The notes under the pieces were generated by a model. The model was not told the DNA's origin. It saw nothing but the letters and a program-made list of their open reading frames with translations, and did not search any database. DNA of 43,645 nt from CAYUZU01 sp964448675 (lineage in GTDB: Bacteria > Planctomycetota > Phycisphaerae > UBA1845 > Fen-1342), in assembly GCA_964448675.1 (NCBI GenBank), contig CAYUZU010000033.1, positions 1 through 43,645 of the forward strand, read 5' to 3'. Made by a program: the position numbers and the translations under genes. The first letter of the stretch is position 1. Every line of letters starts with the position of its first letter. This document shows, one piece after another, positions 16,900-24,821 of this stretch.

Positions 16900-18270
16900 A
16901 TGGCCAGCTCCAGACACAGGCAGCGTGCAATGGGCTTCCGCAACCTCATCCTGACCATCGTCCTGGGCCTCCCCGCACTCCTGCTCCTGGCCGTCGGCCC
17001 CCGCGGCGAAGTCGACATCCCCCCCGACCGCACCGTTGTCCGCTACTGGGAAAAATGGACCGGCGTCGAAGCCCTCGCCATGCAGGCCATCGTCGACGAC
17101 TTCAACCGCACCGTCGGCGCTGACCACAACATCTGGGTCGACTACAACGCCGTCGGAAACATCGACCAGCGCCTCAAGATCGCCACCGCCGGCGGGGATC
17201 CACCCGACGTCGCCGGCCTGTTCGATTACGCCGTGCCGCAATTCGCCGCCATGGGTGCGCTTACCTCGCTCGACAACCTGGTCGCCGGCAGCAACACGAT
17301 CGACCTCGCCGCGTTCCAGCCCGTCTGGCTCGACATCTGCACGCACGACGACACGCTCTACGCCCTGCCGAGCGCCCCCTACACCATCGCCCTCTACTAC
17401 AACAAGCGGCTGTTCCGCGCCGCCGGCCTCGACCCCAATCGCCCGCCGCGCACCACCGCCGAGCTCAATGACTACCACCACCAGCTCACCCGCCGCGACG
17501 CCGCCGGCGACATCACCCAGCTCGGCTTCACCACCGCCCCCGTCATGCTCGGCTGGTGGCACTGGGTCTGGCCCTGCTTCTTCGGCGCCGAGCTCTGGGA
17601 CGGTCGGTCTTTTCACCTGGACACGCCCGCCGGCCGGGCGGCCTACGAGTGGATCCGCGACCGCCGCGCGCCCTACGGCTTTGACGCGCTCGAAACGTTC
17701 GAATCCGGCGCCGGGGCCATTGAAAGCGCCCAGAACGCTTTCCTCGGCGAGCGCGTCGCCATGATCTTCCAGGGACCGTGGTTGTCCAAGTGGGCCGACC
17801 GCTACACGCCCGACCTCGACTACGGCGTTGCGCCCTTCCCGTCCGCCAACCGCGACGACCACTACGCCTTCGCCAGCAGCGACGTCTTCGTGATCCCCAC
17901 CAACGCACCCCACACCCGCGCGGCGCTCATCTTCCTCGAATACGTCCTGCAACAGCCCGTGCTCGAACGCCTCTGCCGCGAACACTACAAGATCTCGCCC
18001 TTTCGCAAGCCCGGCACCGACTTCTTCGCCCGCCACGAGAATCCCCACGTGCGCACCTTCGCCCGCATCGCCGCCTCGCCACAGGCCTTCGGCTACCCCG
18101 CCATGCCCACTTGGCCCCAGGCCAATGACGAGCTCCACGAGTTGCTGGAGGACATCCTCGGCGGTGCACCCGTCGCCCCGGCGCTCGCGGAAACCCAGGC
18201 ACGCATCGATCGCATCGTCCGCGCCTACCAGCACATGCAGGCCTTGCGGGCCGCTCGGCAGGGAGATTGA
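16900..18270 (+). CDS. ABC sugar transporter substrate-binding protein
   Basis: This 456-residue family 1 extracellular sugar-binding protein has the VRYWEKWTG start of the first lobe, GGDPPDVAGLFDYAVPQFAA, and the hinge-side ALPSAPYTIALYYNKRLF. The N-terminus (MGFRNLILTIVLGLPALLLLAVG) is a hydrophobic anchor without a lipobox cysteine, so it may stay tethered as an uncleaved signal anchor. It follows the GH144-like gene by 24 bp and precedes the first permease by 6 bp, so the three are surely co-transcribed. The context suggests it captures the oligosaccharides released by the secreted GH144-like enzymes. Specificity cannot be read from the sequence. Confidence 0.92.
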   Translation: MASSRHRQRAMGFRNLILTIVLGLPALLLLAVGPRGEVDIPPDRTVVRYWEKWTGVEALAMQAIVDDFNRTVGADHNIWVDYNAVGNIDQRLKIATAGGDPPDVAGLFDYAVPQFAAMGALTSLDNLVAGSNTIDLAAFQPVWLDICTHDDTLYALPSAPYTIALYYNKRLFRAAGLDPNRPPRTTAELNDYHHQLTRRDAAGDITQLGFTTAPVMLGWWHWVWPCFFGAELWDGRSFHLDTPAGRAAYEWIRDRRAPYGFDALETFESGAGAIESAQNAFLGERVAMIFQGPWLSKWADRYTPDLDYGVAPFPSANRDDHYAFASSDVFVIPTNAPHTRAALIFLEYVLQQPVLERLCREHYKISPFRKPGTDFFARHENPHVRTFARIAASPQAFGYPAMPTWPQANDELHELLEDILGGAPVAPALAETQARIDRIVRAYQHMQALRAARQGD

Positions 18271-18276
18271 GCGAGC

Positions 18277-19158
18277 ATGTCCCCGCAGCGCTCCAATTTG
18301 GTCGCCGGCCTGCTCTGGACCGCCCCCTGGTGGCTGGGCTTCCTGTTCTTCCTCGCCCTGCCGATGGGCATCTCGCTGTACATCAGCTTCTGCAACTACT
18401 CCCTGTTGCAGCCGCCGGTCTGGGTCGGCCTGGAGAACTACACGCGCATTGCCGGCGATGCCATGTTCTTCAAGGCGCTCGGCAACAACGCCATCTACGC
18501 CGCCCTCGCCATCCCCGGCATGACCGCCCTGGCCATCGGCCTGGCCGTGCTGCTCAATCAGCGCGTCCGCGGCCAGGCCATCTTCCGCGCCTGCATCTTC
18601 GTGCCGACGATCATTCCCCTGGTCGCGACCGGCGTCGTGTGGAGCTGGCTGCTCAACCCCGAGGCCGGCCTGGTCAACGCAGCCCTGGAGCCGATCTTCG
18701 GCAGCGGCCCACTCTGGCTCACGACGCCGCACTGGGCCATGCTCTCATTGGTGCTCATCAGCCTGTGGATGGTCGGCTCGCCGGTCGTCATCTATCTCGC
18801 CGGCCTGCAGGAAATCCCGCAGACCCTCTACGAGGCGGCCGAGCTGGACGGCGCCGGCCCGCTGCGCCGCTTCCGCCACGTGACACTGCCGGGGCTGAGC
18901 CCGGTCATCCTCTTCAACGTCATCATCGCGATCATCACCGCCTGGCAGATGTTCGCGCTGCCCTTCGTCATGTGGAAGGGCCTCCGCGGCCCGGACGGCG
19001 CAACGTACTTCTATACCATGTACCTCTATGACAAGGCCTTTCGCTATCTCGACATGGGCTTCGCCAGCGCGATGGCCTGGATCCAGTTCGCCATCATCCT
19101 GGTGCTGACGGCACTGGTCTTCCTGGTCAGCCGCCGCACCGTGACGTACCAGGCCTGA
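18277..19158 (+). CDS. ABC sugar transporter permease, MalF/UgpA type
   Basis: This 293-residue inner-membrane protein has about six hydrophobic helices. The cytoplasmic EAA loop reads YEAAELDGAGPLRRFRHVTL, which docks on the ATPase. Its N-terminus (NLVAGLLWTAPWWLGFLFF) is typical for the first permease of family 1 carbohydrate importers. GGGAGA lies ten bases before ATG 18277. It should pair with the permease that starts at 19182. No ATPase gene is present in the window, so the importer probably borrows a shared MsiK/MalK-like ATPase encoded elsewhere, as is common for such transporters. Confidence 0.95.
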   Translation: MSPQRSNLVAGLLWTAPWWLGFLFFLALPMGISLYISFCNYSLLQPPVWVGLENYTRIAGDAMFFKALGNNAIYAALAIPGMTALAIGLAVLLNQRVRGQAIFRACIFVPTIIPLVATGVVWSWLLNPEAGLVNAALEPIFGSGPLWLTTPHWAMLSLVLISLWMVGSPVVIYLAGLQEIPQTLYEAAELDGAGPLRRFRHVTLPGLSPVILFNVIIAIITAWQMFALPFVMWKGLRGPDGATYFYTMYLYDKAFRYLDMGFASAMAWIQFAIILVLTALVFLVSRRTVTYQA

Positions 19159-19181
19159 GGACCGCTCGGGAGTCTCCCGGC

Positions 19182-20021
19182 ATGAATACACATCAATCAG
19201 ACTTGCTCCGGCGCAGTGCCATCTACGCGACGCTGGTCGCCGTCGCCCTGCTCTATGTCCTGCCGCTGGTGTGGATGGTGTGCGTAAGCCTCAAGCCGCC
19301 GACGGAAGTGCTGCAGCCCGGCTTCTTCCCCGAAGAGCCGACGCTGGCACCCTACGCCGACGTCGCCCGCTCCGAGAGCTTCGACTATCTCCTCTACGCG
19401 CGAAACACCCTCATCATCGCCGTCCTCAGCCTCGTCGGCATGGTGCTGTCCAGTGCCATCGCCGCCTACGGCTTCGCCCGCATCGCCTTCCGCGGCCGCA
19501 ATCTCATGTTCGCCATCTGCCTGGCAACGATGATGATCCCGTTCCCGGTGATGATGGTGCCCTCGTACCTGCTGTTCCGCGAGCTCGGCTGGATCGGCAC
19601 GTTCAAGCCGCTGTGGGTGCCGGCCTGGTTCGGCAGTGCCTTCAACATCTTCCTGCTGCGGCAGTTCTTCCTCGGAATCCCGCGCGAGCTCGAGGAGTGC
19701 GCCATGCTCGACGGCTGCTCGCGCTGGGGCTGCTTCTGGCGCATCATGCTGCCGCTGAGCAAGCCGGCCCTGGCCGTCGTCGCACTCTTCCACGTCGTCA
19801 CCGTCTGGAACGACCTCGTCGGCCCGCTGATCTACCTCTCCCACCAGGAGCACTTTACGCTCGCCCTCGGCCTGCAATTCCTGCAAAGCCGCGCCGGCGA
19901 CACGCCCTGGAACCAGCTCATGGCCGCCACGACCATGATCGTCATCCCGGTGCTCATCCTGTTCCTCTTCGCCCAGCGCGCCTTCGTCCGCGGCATCACC
20001 ACCACCGGCCTCAAGGGGTAG
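19182..20021 (+). CDS. ABC sugar transporter permease, MalG/UgpE type
   Basis: This 279-residue inner-membrane protein is the second permease of the importer. It has the MalG-type segments YVLPLVWMVCVSLKPPTEVL near the N-terminus and NTLIIAVLSLVGMVLSSAIA. Its EAA loop is EECAMLDGCSRWGCFWRIML, with Cys in place of one Ala. GGGAG precedes ATG 19182 by nine bases, and the gap to the first permease is 23 bp. It is the last gene of the rightward operon; the next gene on this strand is the regulator at 24822. Confidence 0.95.
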   Translation: MNTHQSDLLRRSAIYATLVAVALLYVLPLVWMVCVSLKPPTEVLQPGFFPEEPTLAPYADVARSESFDYLLYARNTLIIAVLSLVGMVLSSAIAAYGFARIAFRGRNLMFAICLATMMIPFPVMMVPSYLLFRELGWIGTFKPLWVPAWFGSAFNIFLLRQFFLGIPRELEECAMLDGCSRWGCFWRIMLPLSKPALAVVALFHVVTVWNDLVGPLIYLSHQEHFTLALGLQFLQSRAGDTPWNQLMAATTMIVIPVLILFLFAQRAFVRGITTTGLKG

Positions 20022-20275
20022 GGCAAGTTCCACTCACCGAATGTAGCGGCGGGACTCCGCACCGGCCGTCTTCTGTGGCCCCGGGTTTCGCCCGGTGGGT
20101 AGGACATGTCTGCGCTTTGTCCCATAGCATCTGAGTATCCGTGAGTATCTGGGGACAGCCACAGTTTCTCAGCCGCAGCGGCTGGCGTGGGTGACTCGGC
20201 AGGGGAAGGACTCGCGGACGGCTCCGATCGGGCAAGCGCAGGGACGGAGGAAGGTACGGCCCGAGCAACGCTTCG

Positions 20276-20494
20276 TCATCGTTTTTCTTCTTCGCCAGAC
20301 GCCATGATGCGTTCGATCTCTTCGACCGACATTCCGCGTTCTACGAGCGAGCGTTTCAGCTCATTGTTGGACTTGACCTTCTCGATCTGGTACCAGACAA
20401 CCCCGAGTACGGCGGCAATCGCGGTCAAGCAACCCATGATGATGGCGATCTGCGGCATATGGAACGCCGATGCCCAAACTGTGCTTGCCAGCAT
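20276..20494 (-). CDS. Small single-pass membrane protein
   Basis: This 72-residue protein has one hydrophobic helix (IAIIMGCLTAIAAVLGVVWY, about 16-35), then a charged helical tail (QIEKVKSNNELKRSLVERGM and SVEEIERIMASGEEEKR). GAGGAG lies about ten bases before ATG 20494, so the start is well supported. The tail pattern LKRSLVERGMSVEEIERIM resembles a short conserved tail seen in small planctomycete membrane proteins, sometimes near phage-shock-like genes; this is from memory and gives no function. The gaps of about 250 bp on either side show nothing else that I can support. It sits inside the sugar locus but need not belong to it. Confidence 0.75.
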   Translation of the reverse strand: MLASTVWASAFHMPQIAIIMGCLTAIAAVLGVVWYQIEKVKSNNELKRSLVERGMSVEEIERIMASGEEEKR

Positions 20495-20739
20495 ATCTGA
20501 CTCTCCTCTATCGACGCTACCGTAGCCGCCGGGTCGCCCGCTTACTATCCGGTTGCGCTCATACCGGTATTCGCAGTCCGCCGCAAGTTATTCCGAGCCA
20601 CCCGTCCCTACGACACCCCGCGCCGTTTTCTGGCCCGCCAACCTCAGAGGGGCGCGTGGCACCGCGCACGTCGCGGCAAACGACGTGCAATGGGCCAATG
20701 CTGTGCCAGCAGTGTCTTTCGGCACCACAGAGCAATGCC

Positions 20740-23187
20740 CTACCCGAACCGCACGACCACCGCGTACGTCCGCCCCGTTGTCGTCGGCACCGGGATCACG
20801 TTCGACGGCAGCGCCTCGCCGTCAACCGTCACCTCGACGCCGGCGTCAGCGTTACGGCCACCGCTGCCATTGCGCCCGCCGTCGCGCTCGATGCGAATCT
20901 CGTACCGATTCCCCCGCCACAGCCGCATCAGCGCCGCCGCCGACCAGTTCGCCGGCAGGCACGGATCAAGCAGCAGCCCATCCCACACCGGCCGCACGCC
21001 CAGCACCCACTCGCTGATCACCCGGTGCAGCCACGCCGCCGAGCCGGTGTACCACGTCCACCCGCCGCGGCCGTGGTACGGCGACGCAGGCCCGTCCACG
21101 TTCCCCGGCAGCACGTAGGGCTCCGCCCAGTACCGCTCCGGGTCCTTGTTGGCCGGGTTGATCGCCGCCAGCAGCCGCTCGACAAGCGCCGCGTCGCGCA
21201 CCTTGCACGCCGCCGCAATCGCCCACGTCGCCGCGTGCGTGTACACCCCACCGTTCTCCCGCAGCCCGGGCGCGTAGCGCGTGATATAGCCGATCGCCGC
21301 GTCCGGCTCGTCAAAGGCCGGCGCCAGCAGCAGCGGCCCGACCTCGTCGACGAGCTGCTCACGTACCGCGTCCATGCATTGTGCAGCGCGTTCCGGCGGC
21401 GCGACATCGTTCAGCACGGCCCAGGTCTGCGCATTGAGGAAGATCCGCCCGCGGTTGCACCGCGCGCTGCCCAGCGGGCGTCCGTCGTCCAGCGTCGCCC
21501 GCAGGTACCACGCGCCATCCCACCCGTACTTGTTCAGCGCAGCCACCAGGGCCGCCCGCCGCGACTGATACGCGGCCGCCGTCTCGCCATCCCCGGCCCG
21601 CGCGAGGATTTCCGCCCAATCCCCGAGCAACCCCGCCAGAAAGTGCCCGAGCCATACCGACTCGCCCCGCTCCTGCAGGCCGGCAGCGCTCAGCCCGTCG
21701 TTCCAGTCGCCCGCCCCGATGTACGGCAGCCCGCGCGGGCTCGTCCGCGCGAACACCCGCGCGAACGCCCGCCGAACATGCTCGTGCAGCGGCTCCGGCG
21801 TCGGGTCATCCACAAACGCGGCGGCGTCCTGCAGGACGCCCAGGTCGCCGGTCTCACGAATGTAGCTGGCGGTGACAGACGCCAGCCACAGCAGGTCGTC
21901 GGTCATCTGCGTGCGCAGCCCCTGCTCGGTCAGCGGGTGCCACCAGTGATACACCGATCCGTCGGCGAACTGGTGTCGCGCGTGCAACGCGATTTGCTCC
22001 CGGCAGCGCGCAGGCTCGATCGTCAGCCACACTTGCGAATCCTGCAGTTGATCGCGATAACCGTACGCCCCGCTCTGCTGATAATACCCGCACCGCCCCC
22101 ACAGCCGCCCCGCGATTGCCTGGTAACGCAGCCAATCGTTCGTCAGGGCGTTCCACTCCGCTTCGGGCGTGTCGACCCGATGGGTCGCCAGGCGCTGCCG
22201 CCAACCCTCCCGCACCCTGTCGAGCGCGTCGTCCATCTTCGCCGTGTCCAGCGATTCCGCGAGCAGCGCAGACGCCTCGTCGCGACCTTCACCCACCGCC
22301 AGCACATACCCCGCGTCGCGTTTCTCTCCCGCGGCCAGCGTCAGCGTCGTGCGCAGCGCCCCGATCGCATCCTGGTGACGCCCGAATCGCCGCTCCCACG
22401 CATTCTCCGCCAGCGCCGCCGGCGCGCGCCACTCCCCGCCGCGCCCCAGGAAACACGCCTTGTCGCCCTGGGCCCCGGTCACCATCTCCGTACAGCCGAA
22501 TGCGCTGACGTACGGGAAGCTGGTGTTCCAGTGACCGTACTGGGCGTTGGGCACCTCCCACATGTGGCTCGCTGCGAAGACCGCCCGCCGCTCGGTGTCG
22601 AACGCCGTCTCCAGAAACAGCTTCTGAAACTCGCGCCGCGGGGCCGGTGCCACGCCGCAGCACCACTCCACGCAGCCACACAACGCCAGCCGGCGCAGCT
22701 GACCCGACAGGTTGCGCAGCTCGACCCGCCAGCACTCGACGGTCGCCTCGACGTCGCAGAACAACGTCCACCGCGCCGCAATCCCCGCGAACGCCGTCTC
22801 AAAGGTGGTGTACCCCAGCCCGTGCCGACACGTGTACGCCTCGTAGCGCGGAAAGGTCGGGGCCGGCGCGAGGGACCAGACCGCCCCGCTGTCCATGTCC
22901 CGCACGTACAGAAACCGCCCCGACGCGTCGTGGGCAAAATCCTGCTGCCAGCGCGTGATCACCCCCAACTGCGAGTTGTCGACCCAGGTAAACCCGCTCC
23001 CGGTCTGGCTCACCGCCAACCCCAGCCGCGGATTCGCGATCACGTTCACCCACGGCCGCGGCGGCGCCGGATCCGTGATGCAGTACTCCGACCCATCGGC
23101 GGAGAAATGCCCGTAACGTCTTCGGGCGTCCGACGTTGCCACAACGGCGGCGTGCTCACCGGTTGTCCTGCCGACGACCGTGCTCAT
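20740..23187 (-). CDS. GH94 glycoside phosphorylase, NdvB-like, stand-alone
   Basis: The 815-residue cytoplasmic protein covers a whole GH94 phosphorylase: an N-terminal super-sandwich (YGHFSADGSEYCITDP, then NVIANPRLG), an (alpha/alpha)6 barrel and a C-terminal jelly roll. The catalytic acid lies in GAGDWNDG (Asp494-Asp497). The barrel has GYYQQSGAYGYRDQLQDS, VYHWWHP and TQMTDDLLWL, which match the phosphorylase domain of cyclic beta-1,2-glucan synthases (NdvB) better than cellobiose phosphorylase, where RDSNQD and ADWNDC are usual. Stand-alone NdvB-like enzymes of this length include cellobionic acid phosphorylases, and sophoro-oligosaccharide phosphorylases are longer (about 1,100 residues), so specificity is open. 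It would release glucose 1-phosphate from imported oligosaccharide. The operator at 23238 lies 51 bp upstream. Confidence 0.88.
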   Translation of the reverse strand: MSTVVGRTTGEHAAVVATSDARRRYGHFSADGSEYCITDPAPPRPWVNVIANPRLGLAVSQTGSGFTWVDNSQLGVITRWQQDFAHDASGRFLYVRDMDSGAVWSLAPAPTFPRYEAYTCRHGLGYTTFETAFAGIAARWTLFCDVEATVECWRVELRNLSGQLRRLALCGCVEWCCGVAPAPRREFQKLFLETAFDTERRAVFAASHMWEVPNAQYGHWNTSFPYVSAFGCTEMVTGAQGDKACFLGRGGEWRAPAALAENAWERRFGRHQDAIGALRTTLTLAAGEKRDAGYVLAVGEGRDEASALLAESLDTAKMDDALDRVREGWRQRLATHRVDTPEAEWNALTNDWLRYQAIAGRLWGRCGYYQQSGAYGYRDQLQDSQVWLTIEPARCREQIALHARHQFADGSVYHWWHPLTEQGLRTQMTDDLLWLASVTASYIRETGDLGVLQDAAAFVDDPTPEPLHEHVRRAFARVFARTSPRGLPYIGAGDWNDGLSAAGLQERGESVWLGHFLAGLLGDWAEILARAGDGETAAAYQSRRAALVAALNKYGWDGAWYLRATLDDGRPLGSARCNRGRIFLNAQTWAVLNDVAPPERAAQCMDAVREQLVDEVGPLLLAPAFDEPDAAIGYITRYAPGLRENGGVYTHAATWAIAAACKVRDAALVERLLAAINPANKDPERYWAEPYVLPGNVDGPASPYHGRGGWTWYTGSAAWLHRVISEWVLGVRPVWDGLLLDPCLPANWSAAALMRLWRGNRYEIRIERDGGRNGSGGRNADAGVEVTVDGEALPSNVIPVPTTTGRTYAVVVRFG

Positions 23188-23237
23188 CCGGCCGAGACCC
23201 CTTGCTGCAGATTATCGGAATATCACCGTCGCGCTCG

Positions 23238-23251
23238 TGAAAGCGCTTGCA
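23238..23251. promoter_or_regulatory. LacI-family operator 2
   Basis: TGAAAGCGCTTGCA is the exact reverse complement of operator 1. It is 51 bp upstream of the GH94 start codon and placed to control it. I could not find a convincing promoter at the spacing seen at the other two sites. Confidence 0.75.
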
Positions 23252-23328
23252 TCAAGCATAACACCTCCGCCCTGCCGAGTAAATCAAAACCTGCTTTCCC
23301 CCGCCCGGGCCGCCGGGCCAACGCCCAA

Positions 23329-24738
23329 CTAGCGCCCCAGCTTCAGCCGCCTCACCGACCGCTGCGCCGCCTCGTGCGACATGAACAGGCGCCAGATCAG
23401 CCCCGTCCGGGCGTTTTCGATCCCCATCAGCAGCGGCCCCTGGTCGATCCCCACGTAATCATCGCTCGCGAATCCCTGGTCGAGGTTGAACGAATCCACG
23501 AAGCCGTACCCGCCCCGGGCCGGGTCGCGCCACACCACCGGCCGGCCCGACGCATCCTTCAGCCGCCGAAACGCACGCAGTGCCGCCAGGCTTTCCTTTG
23601 GCGTGAACATGATCGCCGATCCCGCGGCGTAAGGCGCGACCGTTCCTTCGAACCACTCATCCTGCTCGCTGAGGTTCGGCCGCACCTGCGGCACAATGTA
23701 ACCGTCGCGCGCGGCACAAGCGCTGAGGCCCCAGCGGTCGCCACCAAGCGTCTTGAACCGCCCCGCCTGCTCGAGACAACGCCGCCGATGCGTCAGCACG
23801 GCCCGCCGCGAGTTCTCGAACCAATCGACACCCGGCACATCCTTCACGCCCAGCGCGGCCGGATTGTCCCGGCCCAGCCTCTGGTAGTCGATCCAGCAGT
23901 GGGCGAAGAAATACGTGAACAGCGACCCCGGCCACGACACGACATACCGCGGCATGTCTTCGTGGCGCTTGAAGGTGCGGGTCAGCCGAAAGTACAAGGC
24001 CGGGGCCGTCGCATGCTCCGCGGCGGGCGCCCCGCTCGCCAGGAAATACACCAGCCGCTCTTCGTCACTGGCAATGTGCCAGTGCCACTTCAGCAGCTCA
24101 CCGTCGCCGGCCATGTTCTCCGGGTCTTTTGGCTTCCATCCCATCGACAGCAGGCCGTGCGGCTCGAGCGCGAACGCGCGCCAGTTCGAATCCGCGATCA
24201 CCTGATCGACGAGCTCGTCGACCTCACCGCCGAAGTACGCCGCTGCCACCATCGCCCCGGCAAGGAACAGCGCGTGATCGACCGTGCTGGCCAGCACCTC
24301 GTACCCCTCGTGCGACAGGCCGCCCGTGTGCATGTCCGGGAAGTGCAGGTAAATGCCGAACTTCTTGTTGTCATCACGCGGTACCAGCGCCCCGAGCACG
24401 GTCCGCGCCCGCTCCGCCGCCGCCGCGCGCGAAACCCACCCGCGCTCGACCCCGATCGGCAGCGACGCCAGCTGAAAACCCACCGCCGCGATACTCGACA
24501 CCGGCGCCTTCTTGCGATCACGCACGAGCTTTGCCGGCTCGCCCACTTCCTGCCAGAAGTACAGGAAGCAGGCGTGCTGCACCTCTTCCAGAAACGCCGC
24601 ATCGGCCGCGGAGAAATGCTCGTCCGCCGTTGGTCGGGTCGGCGCCGTGCTGGTCGGTCGGGTCGTCTGCCCCCAGCTGATCGCCGCGCAGCTCAGCAGG
24701 CATCCCAGCACCAGCACTCGGGGGAATTGACGCTTCAT
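23329..24738 (-). CDS. Second secreted PF10091/GH144-like enzyme
   Basis: The 469-residue protein has an N-terminal export signal (MKRQFPRVLVLGCLLSCAAI) with a possible lipobox ending at Cys17, so it may be a lipoprotein. After a Pro/Thr linker the catalytic domain reads FLEEVQHACFLYFWQEVGEP, IAAVGFQLASLPIGVERGWV, FTYFFAHCWIDYQR, WFENSRRAVL, GLSACAARDGYI, MFTPKESLAALRAFRRL and YVGIDQGPLLMGIENARTGL. These are the same landmarks as in the first PF10091 protein, but the two are diverged and this one lacks Fn3 and dockerin parts. It may be exo-acting or process different chain lengths; this is inference. The promoter at 24775-24747 puts the transcript start at or just before ATG 24738, and no ribosome binding site precedes it, so the mRNA may be leaderless. 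Confidence 0.8.
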   Translation of the reverse strand: MKRQFPRVLVLGCLLSCAAISWGQTTRPTSTAPTRPTADEHFSAADAAFLEEVQHACFLYFWQEVGEPAKLVRDRKKAPVSSIAAVGFQLASLPIGVERGWVSRAAAAERARTVLGALVPRDDNKKFGIYLHFPDMHTGGLSHEGYEVLASTVDHALFLAGAMVAAAYFGGEVDELVDQVIADSNWRAFALEPHGLLSMGWKPKDPENMAGDGELLKWHWHIASDEERLVYFLASGAPAAEHATAPALYFRLTRTFKRHEDMPRYVVSWPGSLFTYFFAHCWIDYQRLGRDNPAALGVKDVPGVDWFENSRRAVLTHRRRCLEQAGRFKTLGGDRWGLSACAARDGYIVPQVRPNLSEQDEWFEGTVAPYAAGSAIMFTPKESLAALRAFRRLKDASGRPVVWRDPARGGYGFVDSFNLDQGFASDDYVGIDQGPLLMGIENARTGLIWRLFMSHEAAQRSVRRLKLGR

Positions 24739-24756
24739 GAACAGCCACGATATGGT
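24727..24756 (+). promoter_or_regulatory. Possible promoter of the LacI-family regulator
   Basis: TTGACG (24727-24732), an 18-base spacer and TATGGT (24751-24756) point towards the regulator. The operator at 24761 would cover the transcription start, which predicts autorepression. The boxes overlap the opposite promoter and the start of the neighbouring gene. Confidence 0.45.
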
Positions 24757-24775
24757 CTAATGAAAGCGCTGTCAA
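24747..24775 (-). promoter_or_regulatory. Sigma70-type promoter of the second PF10091 gene
   Basis: Minus strand: TTGACA (24775-24770), 17-base spacer, TATCGT (24752-24747). The operator starts at the second base of the -35 box, exactly as at 14411. The expected start point near 24740 is two bases from the ATG. Confidence 0.7.
24761..24774. promoter_or_regulatory. LacI-family operator 3
   Basis: TGAAAGCGCTGTCA lies in the 83-bp gap between the second PF10091 gene and the divergent regulator gene. It differs from operator 2 in two positions (GTCA for TGCA at the end). It overlaps the -35 box of the leftward promoter. Confidence 0.78.
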
Positions 24776-24821
24776 AACGCGGCGGCCGAGGCACCGCCCC
24801 GGCGCCGCGGGAGACCGAACC

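Noticed and set aside
19160..19182. Inverted repeat CGGGAG/CTCCCG over the ribosome binding site of the second permease
   Set aside because: Only about four pairs can form around a five-base loop, too weak to claim translational control.
20079..20100. Hairpin CCGGG-TTTCG-CCCGG after the second permease
   Set aside because: The stem has only five pairs and no T tract; a terminator or dispersed repeat is possible but not supported.
23187..23260. A promoter for GH94 with the same geometry as the other two operator sites
   Set aside because: The bases at the expected -10 position (ACGGTG) do not fit, and TGATAT or GATAAT nearby have wrong spacing to a -35 box.
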